A stretch of DNA of 64,000 nt from Solimonas_A sp052035235 (GTDB lineage: Bacteria > Pseudomonadota > Gammaproteobacteria > Nevskiales > Nevskiaceae): NCBI GenBank assembly GCA_052035235.1, contig JBPOHT010000036.1, positions 16,198 through 80,197 on the forward strand, given 5' to 3'. Position numbers and translations under genes: made by a program. Positions 50,464 to 58,356 of the stretch are shown here, piece by piece (position 1 is the stretch's first letter; each line of letters opens with the position of its first letter). The notes beneath the pieces are model-generated. The model was not told where the DNA came from. It was given only the letters and a program-made list of their open reading frames with translations, and searched no databases.

Positions 50464-51398
50464 GGTTTCACCTCGGCCGGCGGGCCGTCTTCGCGCGGCG
50501 GTTCCGGGGCCCGCAGCAGGGTGCCGGGGCTGCGGCGGATCTGGCGGCTGAATTCCTGCAGGTTGCGGGTGCTGCTTTCCACGTTCTGTGCGATGGACTC
50601 GGAGCGCCGCGACAGGCTCTCCAGCGTCAGGCGCAGCTCGCGCAGTGCCGCCAGCGCGTCGGGGGTGGCCTGCTCCAGTTGCTTGCTGCTGTGGCGCAGG
50701 CTCAGCATGGTCTGGTCGGCGTTGTCGATGGTGCGGCCCAGGGCCTCGACGCGCTGCGGCGACAGCATGCGGTCGGTGCGCTCGCTCAGGCGCTGCAGGT
50801 TGGCCAGGATCGTCGGCACCTCCGCGGAGGCGGCCGCCATGACCTTGTTGCTGTTCTGCGCCAGCGGCCGGATGTCTTCCTGCAGGATGGTGCCGAGCAG
50901 GGTGACCTGGGTGTTGAGGTTCTTCAGCAGCGGCAGCAAGGCCTCGTCGGTCAGCTCATCGACGTTGCCGGCCAGGCCCTCGACGGTGGACATCAACCCA
51001 CCGGCGCCGCCACCGGTGATGGTCGCGCCGGGCGCCAGCGCCTGCGGGCTGACGCCGGCGGAGATCTCGATGGTCTGCGGCGCCAGCACGCCACTGGCGG
51101 TGGAGCGCGCGATGCTGTCGCTGGGAATCTTCCAGCCCTCGATCACCGACAGGCGCACGCGAAAACGCATCTGCCCCTGCTGCTCGAAGGGCTCGATCTC
51201 CTCGACCTGCCCCACCGGGTAACCTTCGAACAGCACCTTGGAGCCGAACTTGAGTCCGGTGACGTTGCTGTAGAGCGTGTAGTAGGTCTCCGTGCTGCCG
51301 GTGCGGCCGGCCAGGAAGGCCAGCGTCAGCACCAGGCTGGCGAGGCACAGCAGCACGAAGCCGCCGACCAGCGTCAGGTTCCATTTTTGGTTGATCAT
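50460..51398 (-). CDS. mlaD: MCE-domain lipid-binding protein (MlaD-like)
   Basis: A 312-residue inner-membrane-anchored MCE protein. One N-terminal helix (about 9-30) is followed by an MCE domain (about 38-118: YYTLYSNVTGLKFGSKVLFEGYPVGQVEEIE, read in parts) and a long helical region (about 145-290), longer than in E. coli MlaD (183 aa). Such helices can form a tube toward the outer membrane. Start ATG 51398 overlaps the ATPase gene by 4 nt. No MlaC gene is present, and the auxiliary lipoprotein takes its place. Confidence 0.93.
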   Translation of the reverse strand: MINQKWNLTLVGGFVLLCLASLVLTLAFLAGRTGSTETYYTLYSNVTGLKFGSKVLFEGYPVGQVEEIEPFEQQGQMRFRVRLSVIEGWKIPSDSIARSTASGVLAPQTIEISAGVSPQALAPGATITGGGAGGLMSTVEGLAGNVDELTDEALLPLLKNLNTQVTLLGTILQEDIRPLAQNSNKVMAAASAEVPTILANLQRLSERTDRMLSPQRVEALGRTIDNADQTMLSLRHSSKQLEQATPDALAALRELRLTLESLSRRSESIAQNVESSTRNLQEFSRQIRRSPGTLLRAPEPPREDGPPAEVKP

Positions 51399-52204
51399 GC
51401 GATCGCTCCGTCGCTCACCGGTCCGCCGGTGAGGCGCTTCAGGTATTCCTCGGGATTCAGTTCCAACGGCTGGATGCGCCGGTTGAGCAGCGCCTGCACC
51501 CGCTCGCTGGAGCTGGCCCTGACCTCGGCCACGCTGCCGCAAACCAGGATGTCGCCGTGGTCCAGCACCGCGATGCGGTCGGCGATCTTGAAGGCGCTTT
51601 CCAGTTCGTGCGTAACCACCACCAGGCTCATGCCGGTGGCATCGCGCAACTTCAGGATCAGCTCGTCCAGCGAGGCCGCCACCACCGGGTCCAGGCCGGC
51701 GCTGGGCTCGTCCAGGAACAGCAGCCGTGGGTCCATGATGATGGCGCGCGCCATGGCGGCGCGCTTGATCATGCCGCCGGAAAGCTGTGCCGGCATCAGG
51801 TTCTCGCAACCGGCGAGGTTCACGATGTCGAGCTTGAGCCGCATCATGATCTGCATGGTGGACTCGTCCAGCCGTGCATGCTCGCGCAGCGGCAGCATGA
51901 CGTTCTCACCCACGCTCATGGAGCTGAACAGCGCGCCGCCCTGGAAGGCCACGCCCATCTTGCGGCGCAGATCCACCAGGCGCTGCGCGGGGATGGCGTT
52001 GATGTCCTCGCCCAGCAGGCGCACATGGCCGGAGTGCGGCACCTGCAGGCCCAGCAGGTGGCGCAGCAGCGTGCTCTTGCCGGAGCCCGAGCCACCCATG
52101 ATCACCATGATCTCGCCGGACTGCACCTGCAGGTCGATGCCCTTGAGCACGGTGTGCTCGCCGTAGCGGGCCACCAGCTTGTCCACTTCGATCACGGTGC
52201 TCAT
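51395..52204 (-). CDS. mlaF: Mla-type ABC transporter ATPase
   Basis: A 269-residue ATPase driving phospholipid transport between the membranes. Walker A GGSGSGKST, signature LSGGMIKRAAMARA (the Mkl/MlaF-type LSGGM), Walker B LLFLDEPSAGLDP and H-loop THE are intact. It overlaps mlaE and mlaD by 4 nt each. In known Mla complexes the STAS protein MlaB binds this subunit; here a STAS gene lies two genes upstream. Confidence 0.95.
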   Translation of the reverse strand: MSTVIEVDKLVARYGEHTVLKGIDLQVQSGEIMVIMGGSGSGKSTLLRHLLGLQVPHSGHVRLLGEDINAIPAQRLVDLRRKMGVAFQGGALFSSMSVGENVMLPLREHARLDESTMQIMMRLKLDIVNLAGCENLMPAQLSGGMIKRAAMARAIIMDPRLLFLDEPSAGLDPVVAASLDELILKLRDATGMSLVVVTHELESAFKIADRIAVLDHGDILVCGSVAEVRASSSERVQALLNRRIQPLELNPEEYLKRLTGGPVSDGAIA

Positions 52205-52989
52205 CGGGTCATCAAGAAAGTGAAGACCATGTCGGTGATCACGATGGCCGAGATCGCATGCACCACCGAGCGCGTGGTCATGCGGCCCACGCCCTCGGCG
52301 CCGCCGGTGACCCCCAGGCCATTGACCACCCCGACCAGCGTGATCAGCATGCCGAACAACACACTCTTGCCGATACCATGCAGGATGTCGTGGTTGTCCA
52401 GGTACAGGCGCAATTCGCCGAGATAGGCAGTGAACGACATGCCCAGCTCCAGTGAGACGTAGATGCCGGCGCCGAGCAGCGCCACCATGTCGGAGTACCA
52501 GGTCAGCAGCGGCACCATCAGCACCATCGCCAGCAGCGAGGGTGCCACCAGGTAGCGCACCGGGTTGATGCCGATCACCGTCAGCGCGCTGATCTCCTCG
52601 TTGATCTTCATGGTGCCCAGGCGCGCCGCCAGTGCCGAGCCGGAGCGGCCGGCGACCAGGATGCCGGTGATCAGCGGCGCGAACTCACGGGTGATCGACA
52701 GTGCGATGCCCAGGGTCACCTGGCTCTCCGCGCCAAAGATGCTGAGGGTGTGGATGCCCTGGATCGCCACCATGGCGCCGATGGCAAAGCTCAGCACCGT
52801 GACGATGGGCAGCGCGCGCAGGCCGATGTCCACGCATTGCACCAGCACCGCGGAGAATCGCACCGGCTGGCGCCGCCGGGCCCCGGTGAAGATCCAGCCC
52901 AGGCTTTCCAGCAGCAGCACAGCCGCCAACCCCAGCTCGGCGATGCCGGCCAGCGTGTTGCGTCCGATCGTCTCCGCCGCATTGCGCAT
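52201..52989 (-). CDS. mlaE: Mla-type ABC transporter permease
   Basis: A 262-residue permease with about five or six membrane segments. ISREFAPLITGILVAGRSGSALAARLGTMKINEEISAL (here ITREFAPL..., read in parts) and IGINPVRYLVAP are the MlaE family signatures. It would form the dimeric membrane core with two MlaF ATPases. It starts 27 nt after the STAS gene and overlaps mlaF by 4 nt. Confidence 0.95.
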   Translation of the reverse strand: MRNAAETIGRNTLAGIAELGLAAVLLLESLGWIFTGARRRQPVRFSAVLVQCVDIGLRALPIVTVLSFAIGAMVAIQGIHTLSIFGAESQVTLGIALSITREFAPLITGILVAGRSGSALAARLGTMKINEEISALTVIGINPVRYLVAPSLLAMVLMVPLLTWYSDMVALLGAGIYVSLELGMSFTAYLGELRLYLDNHDILHGIGKSVLFGMLITLVGVVNGLGVTGGAEGVGRMTTRSVVHAISAIVITDMVFTFLMTR

Positions 52990-53016
52990 CAGGTCACCGG
53001 TGGTTCGCGGGATATC

Positions 53017-53316
53017 TCAGAGGATGCGGAAAACCTTGTCCAGGCGCGCCAGGGCCAGCACCTTCTGCACGGTGCCGCCGACGCGCACCAGGGAGAATTC
53101 ATGGCCGGCCGACTTCGCCTTCTGGAAGGCCTCCACCAAGCTGGCGATGCCGGAGGAGTCCATGTAGCGGACCCCGCCCATGTCGACCACCACCGGCATG
53201 CCCCGGCCCACGGCCTCCAGCAGCGTCTGGCGCGCCAGCGGCGAGGTTTCCAGGTCGATATCCCCAGTCAGGAACACCGTGGCCGCGCCGCCTTCCTCGT
53301 TGATGCGGAAACTCAT
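53017..53316 (-). CDS. STAS-domain protein (anti-sigma-factor-antagonist/MlaB type)
   Basis: A 99-residue single STAS domain. The start at 53316 overlaps the phosphatase stop by 4 nt. LTGDIDLETSPLARQTLL is the typical first half, and D53-S54-S55-G56 lies where SpoIIAA-type antagonists have their phosphorylated serine (S54 corresponds to it). It can therefore be read as the phospho-switch of the upstream kinase/phosphatase fusion, and also as the MlaB-like subunit of the downstream transporter. Both roles are inferences from position and fold. Confidence 0.88.
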   Translation of the reverse strand: MSFRINEEGGAATVFLTGDIDLETSPLARQTLLEAVGRGMPVVVDMGGVRYMDSSGIASLVEAFQKAKSAGHEFSLVRVGGTVQKVLALARLDKVFRIL

Positions 53317-55034
53317 CCCTGCTCCCCGTCTTGCTTGCGTGCCAGGCGCTTGCTCAGTGCCAGGCGGTTGCCGGCCCCGCGCGGTGGCCGCAGGTATTTC
53401 ATGCTGTCGGTCAGAGCCGACATGAAGTAGGTCCCCAAGCCCCCAGGCCGCAGATCCTCCAGCGACCGTCCCCTGCACTCATCCTGTTTGACCGGCGGCG
53501 CGAAGTCCACCAGTTCCACCGTCAGGCGCCCGGCGATGCGACGCATGCTCAGGTCGATCCGGCCGCCCACGTGATCACGGTAGCCGTGGCGGATGATGTT
53601 CTGGCAGGCCTCGTCCACCGCCAGCACCAGTTCCTGGGCGGTTTCGGCGGCCATGCCGGCCTTGCCGGCGATGTCGGCCACCAGATGGCGGATGACCTTG
53701 AGCTGGGTGGCTTCCGCGGGGAAGGACTGGCGCAGCAGCAGGTCACGGCGCGCGCGCTTCGGCGCCTTGCCCTCCACCACCAGCAAGGTGATGTCGTCGC
53801 GCAGGTCCGCGCCGTCCGGCGCCAGCGAGTCCGCCAGCGCCTGCACCCGCTCGGCCAGCGGCAGGCTGGCATAGCGCCCGATCAGGGCCTGGATGCCCTC
53901 GGCACCGCGCATGGCACCGCCCTCGTCCCGGCTCTCGGTGCAGCCGTCGGTATACAGGTAGAGGCTGCCGCCATCGAGCCTCAGCACCGTTTCCGGATAG
54001 ACCCCGCTCTCCGGCGCCACGATCCCCAGCGGCGGCTCCTCGGCGGCAAAGGCATGGTACTGACCGTCGCGATCGCGCCAGACCGGGGGCTCGTGCCCGG
54101 CGTTGGCGAAGCGCACGGTATAGGTCCTCGGGTCGTAAATCCCCACGACCATGGTCACGAACATGCCCTGGGACATGGTCTCCATCAGCTCGGTGCCGAT
54201 GCGCGCCAGCAGCTTGCCGGGCTTGCGCATCTGCCGCGCCTCGCTGCGGAACAGCGTCGCCGCCTTCACCGCAACCAGGGCGGCGTTCATGCCCTTGCCG
54301 GAGACGTCCGCCAGGGCAAAGGCGATGCTGCCGCCGGGCAGCGGCAGCACATCGTAGAAATCGCCGGAAACGCCGCGGGCGGGCAGGTTCACGCCGCGCA
54401 CCCAGTCGCTGCTGACGCTGTCACGCGGCAGCAGTGCCCGCTGCACGCTGGCCGCCAGCTCCAGCTCGCGCCGCGTGCGGGCCTGCTCCACCTGCTGCTG
54501 CATCAGCCTGGCATTGGTCAAAGCCAGCGCCGCCGCATTGGCCAGGGTGGCCAGGGCCTCGCAATCACGCTCCGAAAAGAGGTTGTCGCAGTCGCGCCGG
54601 TTCACCACCTCCACCGCCCCCAGGCGCTGGCCCTTGACGCTCAGGGGCGCGCAGATCAGCGAGCGTATCTGGTAGTCCATCTGTGCCGAGGGCGGGACGA
54701 AATCGGGGTCCAGGCGCGTATCGGCCACCAATTGGGCCTCGTCGCGCTGCACCGTACGGCCGACGATGCCGGTGCCGACGGGAAGGGATAGCCCCGTGAT
54801 GTCGCTGGGGCCCACGCAGGCCTGGCAGACCAGGCGTGCCCTGGGATCGTCGTGCTCCCCCTCCAGCAGGAATAGCGAGGCAGATTCGGCATTCATCGCC
54901 TCGGCGATGCGGCCCAGGGCCCGCCTGACCATGGACAACTCGATGTCGAGGCTGGCGAAATCCTCCAGCAACTCGGCGAACAGCGAGAGATAGTCGGTGC
55001 CCGGGCTGCTCCCGGCCGGCGTCTCCAGTGCCAC
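53313..55034 (-). CDS. GAF-PP2C(SpoIIE)-HATPase fusion regulator
   Basis: A 573-residue cytosolic fusion. Residues about 25-175 form a GAF sensor domain. A short coiled linker (180-200) leads to a PP2C/SpoIIE phosphatase (about 200-422) with metal aspartates in GDFYD (D225), ADVSGKG (D243), YTDG (D363) and RDDIT. Residues about 435-560 are an RsbW-like HATPase with N-box LAVDEACQNIIRHGY (E475, N479) and a G2-like GGLGTYFM. One protein thus has both dephosphorylating and kinase activities expected to act on the adjacent STAS protein. The GAF ligand is unknown. Confidence 0.92.
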   Translation of the reverse strand: MALETPAGSSPGTDYLSLFAELLEDFASLDIELSMVRRALGRIAEAMNAESASLFLLEGEHDDPRARLVCQACVGPSDITGLSLPVGTGIVGRTVQRDEAQLVADTRLDPDFVPPSAQMDYQIRSLICAPLSVKGQRLGAVEVVNRRDCDNLFSERDCEALATLANAAALALTNARLMQQQVEQARTRRELELAASVQRALLPRDSVSSDWVRGVNLPARGVSGDFYDVLPLPGGSIAFALADVSGKGMNAALVAVKAATLFRSEARQMRKPGKLLARIGTELMETMSQGMFVTMVVGIYDPRTYTVRFANAGHEPPVWRDRDGQYHAFAAEEPPLGIVAPESGVYPETVLRLDGGSLYLYTDGCTESRDEGGAMRGAEGIQALIGRYASLPLAERVQALADSLAPDGADLRDDITLLVVEGKAPKRARRDLLLRQSFPAEATQLKVIRHLVADIAGKAGMAAETAQELVLAVDEACQNIIRHGYRDHVGGRIDLSMRRIAGRLTVELVDFAPPVKQDECRGRSLEDLRPGGLGTYFMSALTDSMKYLRPPRGAGNRLALSKRLARKQDGEQG

Positions 55035-55036
55035 GG

Positions 55037-55477
55037 CTATTCCTTCTGCTCCTGGCCCTCGGCATCGGCCGGCGCCGGTTCGGCCGGGGCTGCCTTGGGC
55101 TTTGCCTGGATGTCGTCCGGATCCACCAGCTTGTTGACCTTCAGCTCAGGCGGCAGCGCCCACTCGCCCAGGTCGTGTCCGGCCGCACGCATGGCCTTGG
55201 CCATCTTGAACAGCTGGCGGTCATTGCCCTTGGTACTGCAGAAGCTGCCCGGACGCGCCACCATGACCTGGAACTGCTCCAGGAAGCGCCCACGATCGGT
55301 CACCACGTTGCCGCTACTCAGTTTCGAATTGGCCCATTTCTGGGCGCCAAGGAACTCATCGGTGTAGACCACCGTGGCCCCGCCGCCATCGACCACGATC
55401 ATGACGACGTTGCCCTGCTTGGCGCAGCGGGCTCGCTGGCTGAAGGCTTCGAACAAGGTTTTCTGCTTGGCAACCAT
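55037..55477 (-). CDS. Protein of unknown function heading the partner-switch/Mla operon
   Basis: A 146-residue soluble protein. Residues 1-105 form an alpha/beta domain (KQGNVVMIVVDGGGATVVYTDEFL, read in parts; RFLEQFQVMVARPGSF) with two Cys (C18, C80), and the C-terminal 30 residues are Pro/Ala/Glu-rich. I do not recognise the family. It ends 2 nt before the GAF-PP2C gene, so it is very likely part of the same signalling operon and could be an input, scaffold or output partner. Confidence 0.7.
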   Translation of the reverse strand: MVAKQKTLFEAFSQRARCAKQGNVVMIVVDGGGATVVYTDEFLGAQKWANSKLSSGNVVTDRGRFLEQFQVMVARPGSFCSTKGNDRQLFKMAKAMRAAGHDLGEWALPPELKVNKLVDPDDIQAKPKAAPAEPAPADAEGQEQKE

Positions 55478-55638
55478 CCGGCGTCCTGCTCCTGGGAGTC
55501 ATCCCCCGCCTTCCCGGCGGCGGGTCCGGATCGATATTGACCCGGCGACCGTCAAAAGACCACTTTAGCGCCCCAGGCCCCGCGAACCCGGGCGGCGGAC
55601 GGGGTAGAATTGCCGCCTTTCCAGCGAACAGCCCCATC

Positions 55639-57303
55639 ATGTCCCAGTACGTCTACACCATGAACCGGGTCGGCAAGATCGTGCCGCCCAAGAAGGAAAT
55701 CCTTCGCGATATCTCCCTGTCCTTCTTCCCCGGGGCCAAGATCGGCGTGCTGGGCTACAACGGCGCCGGCAAGTCCACGCTGCTGAAGATCATGGCCGGC
55801 ATCGACAAGGACATCGTCGGCGAAGCCCGCCCGATGCCGGGGCTCAAGGTCGGCTACCTGCCGCAGGAGCCCAAGCTGGACCCGACCAAGAACGTGCGCG
55901 GCAACGTCGAGGAAGCACTCGGCGAGCTGCTCAAGCTCAAGTCGGACCTGGAGGCGGTCTACGCTGCCTACGCCGAGGAGAACGCGGACTTCGACAAGCT
56001 GGCCGCCCGCCAGGCCGAGCTGGAGGCCCAGATCGCCGCCGCCGACGCCGAGAACATCGACCTGATCCTGAACAAGGCCGCCGAGGCCCTGAACCTGCCG
56101 CCCTGGGAGGCCGACGTCACCAAGCTCTCCGGTGGCGAACGCCGCCGCGTGGCCTTGTGCCGCCTGCTGCTGTCCAAGCCGGACATGATCCTGCTGGACG
56201 AGCCCACCAACCACCTCGACGCCGAATCGGTGGCCTGGCTGGAGAAGTTCCTCAAGGACTTCCCGGGCACCATCATCGCGGTCACCCATGACCGCTACTT
56301 CCTCGACAATGTCGCCGGCTGGATCCTGGAACTGGACCGCGGCCACGGCATCCCCTGGCAGGGCAACTACTCCTCCTGGCTGGACCAGAAGGACAAGCGC
56401 CTGGAGACCGAGCAGAAGCAGGAAGACGCCCGCGCCAAGGCGATCAAGGAAGAGCTGGAGTGGGTGCGCAAGAACCCCAAGGGCCGCCAGGCCAAGAGCA
56501 AGGCGCGCATCAAGGCCTTCGAGGAGCTGTCTTCGCAGGAATACCAGAAGCGCAGCGAGACCAAGGACCTCTATATCCCGCCCGGCCAGCGCCTGGGTGA
56601 CATGGTCATCGAGGTCAGCGACCTGGGCAAGAAGTTCGGCGACCGTACCCTGTACGAGGGCGTGAACTTCAAGGTGCCGCGCGGCGCCATCGTCGGCATC
56701 ATCGGCGCCAACGGCATGGGCAAGACCACGCTGTTCCGCATCCTCACCGGCCAGGACAAGGACTACCAGGGCACGGTCAAGATCGGCGAGACCGTGCAGT
56801 TCGCCTATGTGGACCAGAGCCGCGACGACCTGGACGGCGACAACAGCGTATTCAAGGAAATCTCCGGCGGGCTGGACATCCTGCGCGTCGGCAATTTCGA
56901 GATGCCCTCGCGCGCCTACATCGGCCGCTTCAACTTCAAGGGCGAGTCGCAGCAGAAGCGCGTCAAGGAGCTCTCGGGCGGCGAACGCAACCGCCTGCAC
57001 CTGGCCAAGATGCTGCTGCAGGGCGGCAACGTGCTGCTGCTCGACGAACCGACCAACGACCTGGACGTGGAAACCCTGCGTGCCCTGGAAGAGGCGATCC
57101 TGGACTTCCCGGGCTGCGCCATGGTGATCTCGCATGACCGCTGGTTCCTGGACCGCGTCGCCACCCACATCCTCGCCTTCGAGGATTCGGGCGAGGTGAC
57201 CTGGCTCGAAGGCAACTACCGCGAGTACGAGGAAGACTTCCGCCGCCGCACCGGCTCCGAGCCGGGCGTCAACCGCCGCTCGCGCCACAAGAAGCTGGCC
57301 TGA
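55639..57303 (+). CDS. ettA: Energy-dependent translational throttle protein EttA
   Basis: A 554-residue ABC-F protein that binds the ribosomal E site and gates the first translocation according to ATP/ADP. Two ABC cassettes are seen, with Walker A GYNGAGKST and GANGMGKTT and signatures LSGGERRRVALCR and LSGGERNRLHLAK, separated by a charged P-site-tRNA-interaction linker (LETEQKQEDARAKAIKEELEWV, read in parts). The N-terminus MSQYVYTMNRVGKIVPPKK and the length match EttA. Start ATG 55639; an in-frame extension upstream is not likely. TAGAAT (55606-55611) may be its -10 box. Confidence 0.97.
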   Translation: MSQYVYTMNRVGKIVPPKKEILRDISLSFFPGAKIGVLGYNGAGKSTLLKIMAGIDKDIVGEARPMPGLKVGYLPQEPKLDPTKNVRGNVEEALGELLKLKSDLEAVYAAYAEENADFDKLAARQAELEAQIAAADAENIDLILNKAAEALNLPPWEADVTKLSGGERRRVALCRLLLSKPDMILLDEPTNHLDAESVAWLEKFLKDFPGTIIAVTHDRYFLDNVAGWILELDRGHGIPWQGNYSSWLDQKDKRLETEQKQEDARAKAIKEELEWVRKNPKGRQAKSKARIKAFEELSSQEYQKRSETKDLYIPPGQRLGDMVIEVSDLGKKFGDRTLYEGVNFKVPRGAIVGIIGANGMGKTTLFRILTGQDKDYQGTVKIGETVQFAYVDQSRDDLDGDNSVFKEISGGLDILRVGNFEMPSRAYIGRFNFKGESQQKRVKELSGGERNRLHLAKMLLQGGNVLLLDEPTNDLDVETLRALEEAILDFPGCAMVISHDRWFLDRVATHILAFEDSGEVTWLEGNYREYEEDFRRRTGSEPGVNRRSRHKKLA

Positions 57304-57326
57304 GCGAGATGGAAGCTGGCCTGAGC
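57291..57326 (+). repeat. 15-bp direct repeat duplicating the ettA stop region
   Basis: GAAGCTGGCCTGAGC occurs at 57291-57305, spanning the ettA stop, and again at 57312-57326, separated by GAGATG. It looks like a local slippage duplication; the second copy is noncoding. Confidence 0.7.
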
Positions 57327-57368
57327 TCGACAGATGGCCGCTGATCAATGGTAGATAGTGGTTGCAGG

Positions 57369-57399
57369 AACAAGGCCCGCTTCGGCGGGCCTTGTTTTT
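57369..57399 (+). terminator. Intrinsic terminator after ettA
   Basis: AACAAGGCCCGC/GCGGGCCTTGTT with a stable TTCG tetraloop (57369-57396) runs into TTTTT. It lies about 65 nt after the stop. Confidence 0.93.
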
Positions 57400-57439
57400 C
57401 CCTACTATCCACAGACGACCCTCTGCCTCAGCCGACACC

Positions 57440-58231
57440 ATGAGCCCGACCGCCGCCCCCCTGCCCCCCGCCCTGGCCTACCGCTGGCGCCACGGCGCCC
57501 TGCAGCCGCTGGAATTCGTGCAGCAGTTGCCGCCGGACCAGCTTCTGGCCGTGGACCGGCAGAAGCAGTTGCTGATGCGCAACACCGAGCGCTTCGTGCG
57601 CGGGCTGCCGGCCAACCATGCCCTGCTGACCGGCGCCCGCGGCACCGGCAAGTCCTCCCTGGTCAAGGCCATGCTGGCGGCCTACGCCGGCGACGGCCTG
57701 CGCCTGGTGGAGGTGCCGCCGCACGACCTGATCGACCTGCCGGAGATCGTGGCACCGCTGCGTGGTCACCGCGAGCGCTACGTGCTCTACGTGGATGACT
57801 TCTCCGTGGCGTCCAGCGATCCGGCCCTGACGGCCCTGAAGACGGCCCTGGACGGCGGCGTCGAGGAGCCCCCCGAGAACGTGCTGATCTACGCCACCAG
57901 CAACCGCCGGCACCTGATGCCGGAATCGCGCCGCGACAACGGCGAGTACCACTGGATCGACGACGAGCTCCACCCCGGCGAATCCACCGAGGAGAAGATC
58001 GCCCTGTCGGAGCGCTTCGGCCTGTGGCTGTCGTTCCAGTCCTTCAACCAGGACCAGTACCTGGACCTGGTGCGCCTGCACCTGGGCAACCTGGGCCATA
58101 CCGCCTGGGACGAGGAAACCGAGAAATCGGCGCTGCGCTGGGCACTGAACCGCGCCTCGCGTTCAGGGCGTGTTGCCCGGCAATTCGCACGGGATTGGGC
58201 CGCCTCCGCACCGCGAACGGCGACAAGCTGA
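57440..58231 (+). CDS. DUF815-family ATP-binding protein
   Basis: A 263-residue AAA-type ATPase of family DUF815. Walker A is GARGTGKSS, Walker B is VLYVDDFSV, and ENVLIYATSNRRHLMPE with the following DELHPGESTEEKIALSERFG are family hallmarks. Members are predicted AAA+ enzymes; the substrate is unknown. The ATG at 57440 is used; the frame is open upstream through the terminator. It stands as a single gene between ettA and the DUF1302 genes. Confidence 0.88.
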   Translation: MSPTAAPLPPALAYRWRHGALQPLEFVQQLPPDQLLAVDRQKQLLMRNTERFVRGLPANHALLTGARGTGKSSLVKAMLAAYAGDGLRLVEVPPHDLIDLPEIVAPLRGHRERYVLYVDDFSVASSDPALTALKTALDGGVEEPPENVLIYATSNRRHLMPESRRDNGEYHWIDDELHPGESTEEKIALSERFGLWLSFQSFNQDQYLDLVRLHLGNLGHTAWDEETEKSALRWALNRASRSGRVARQFARDWAASAPRTATS

Positions 58232-58356
58232 AAAACATCTGTTAAGCGCCTAAAAACTGGCTAGAATTCGCCCCATCAGGGGCCGGGGCGCCGCACTATA
58301 AGCGGCCATCATCAATCAGGGCCCCATGCGGTTCTTTTTTTGATGAGGAGATTCGA

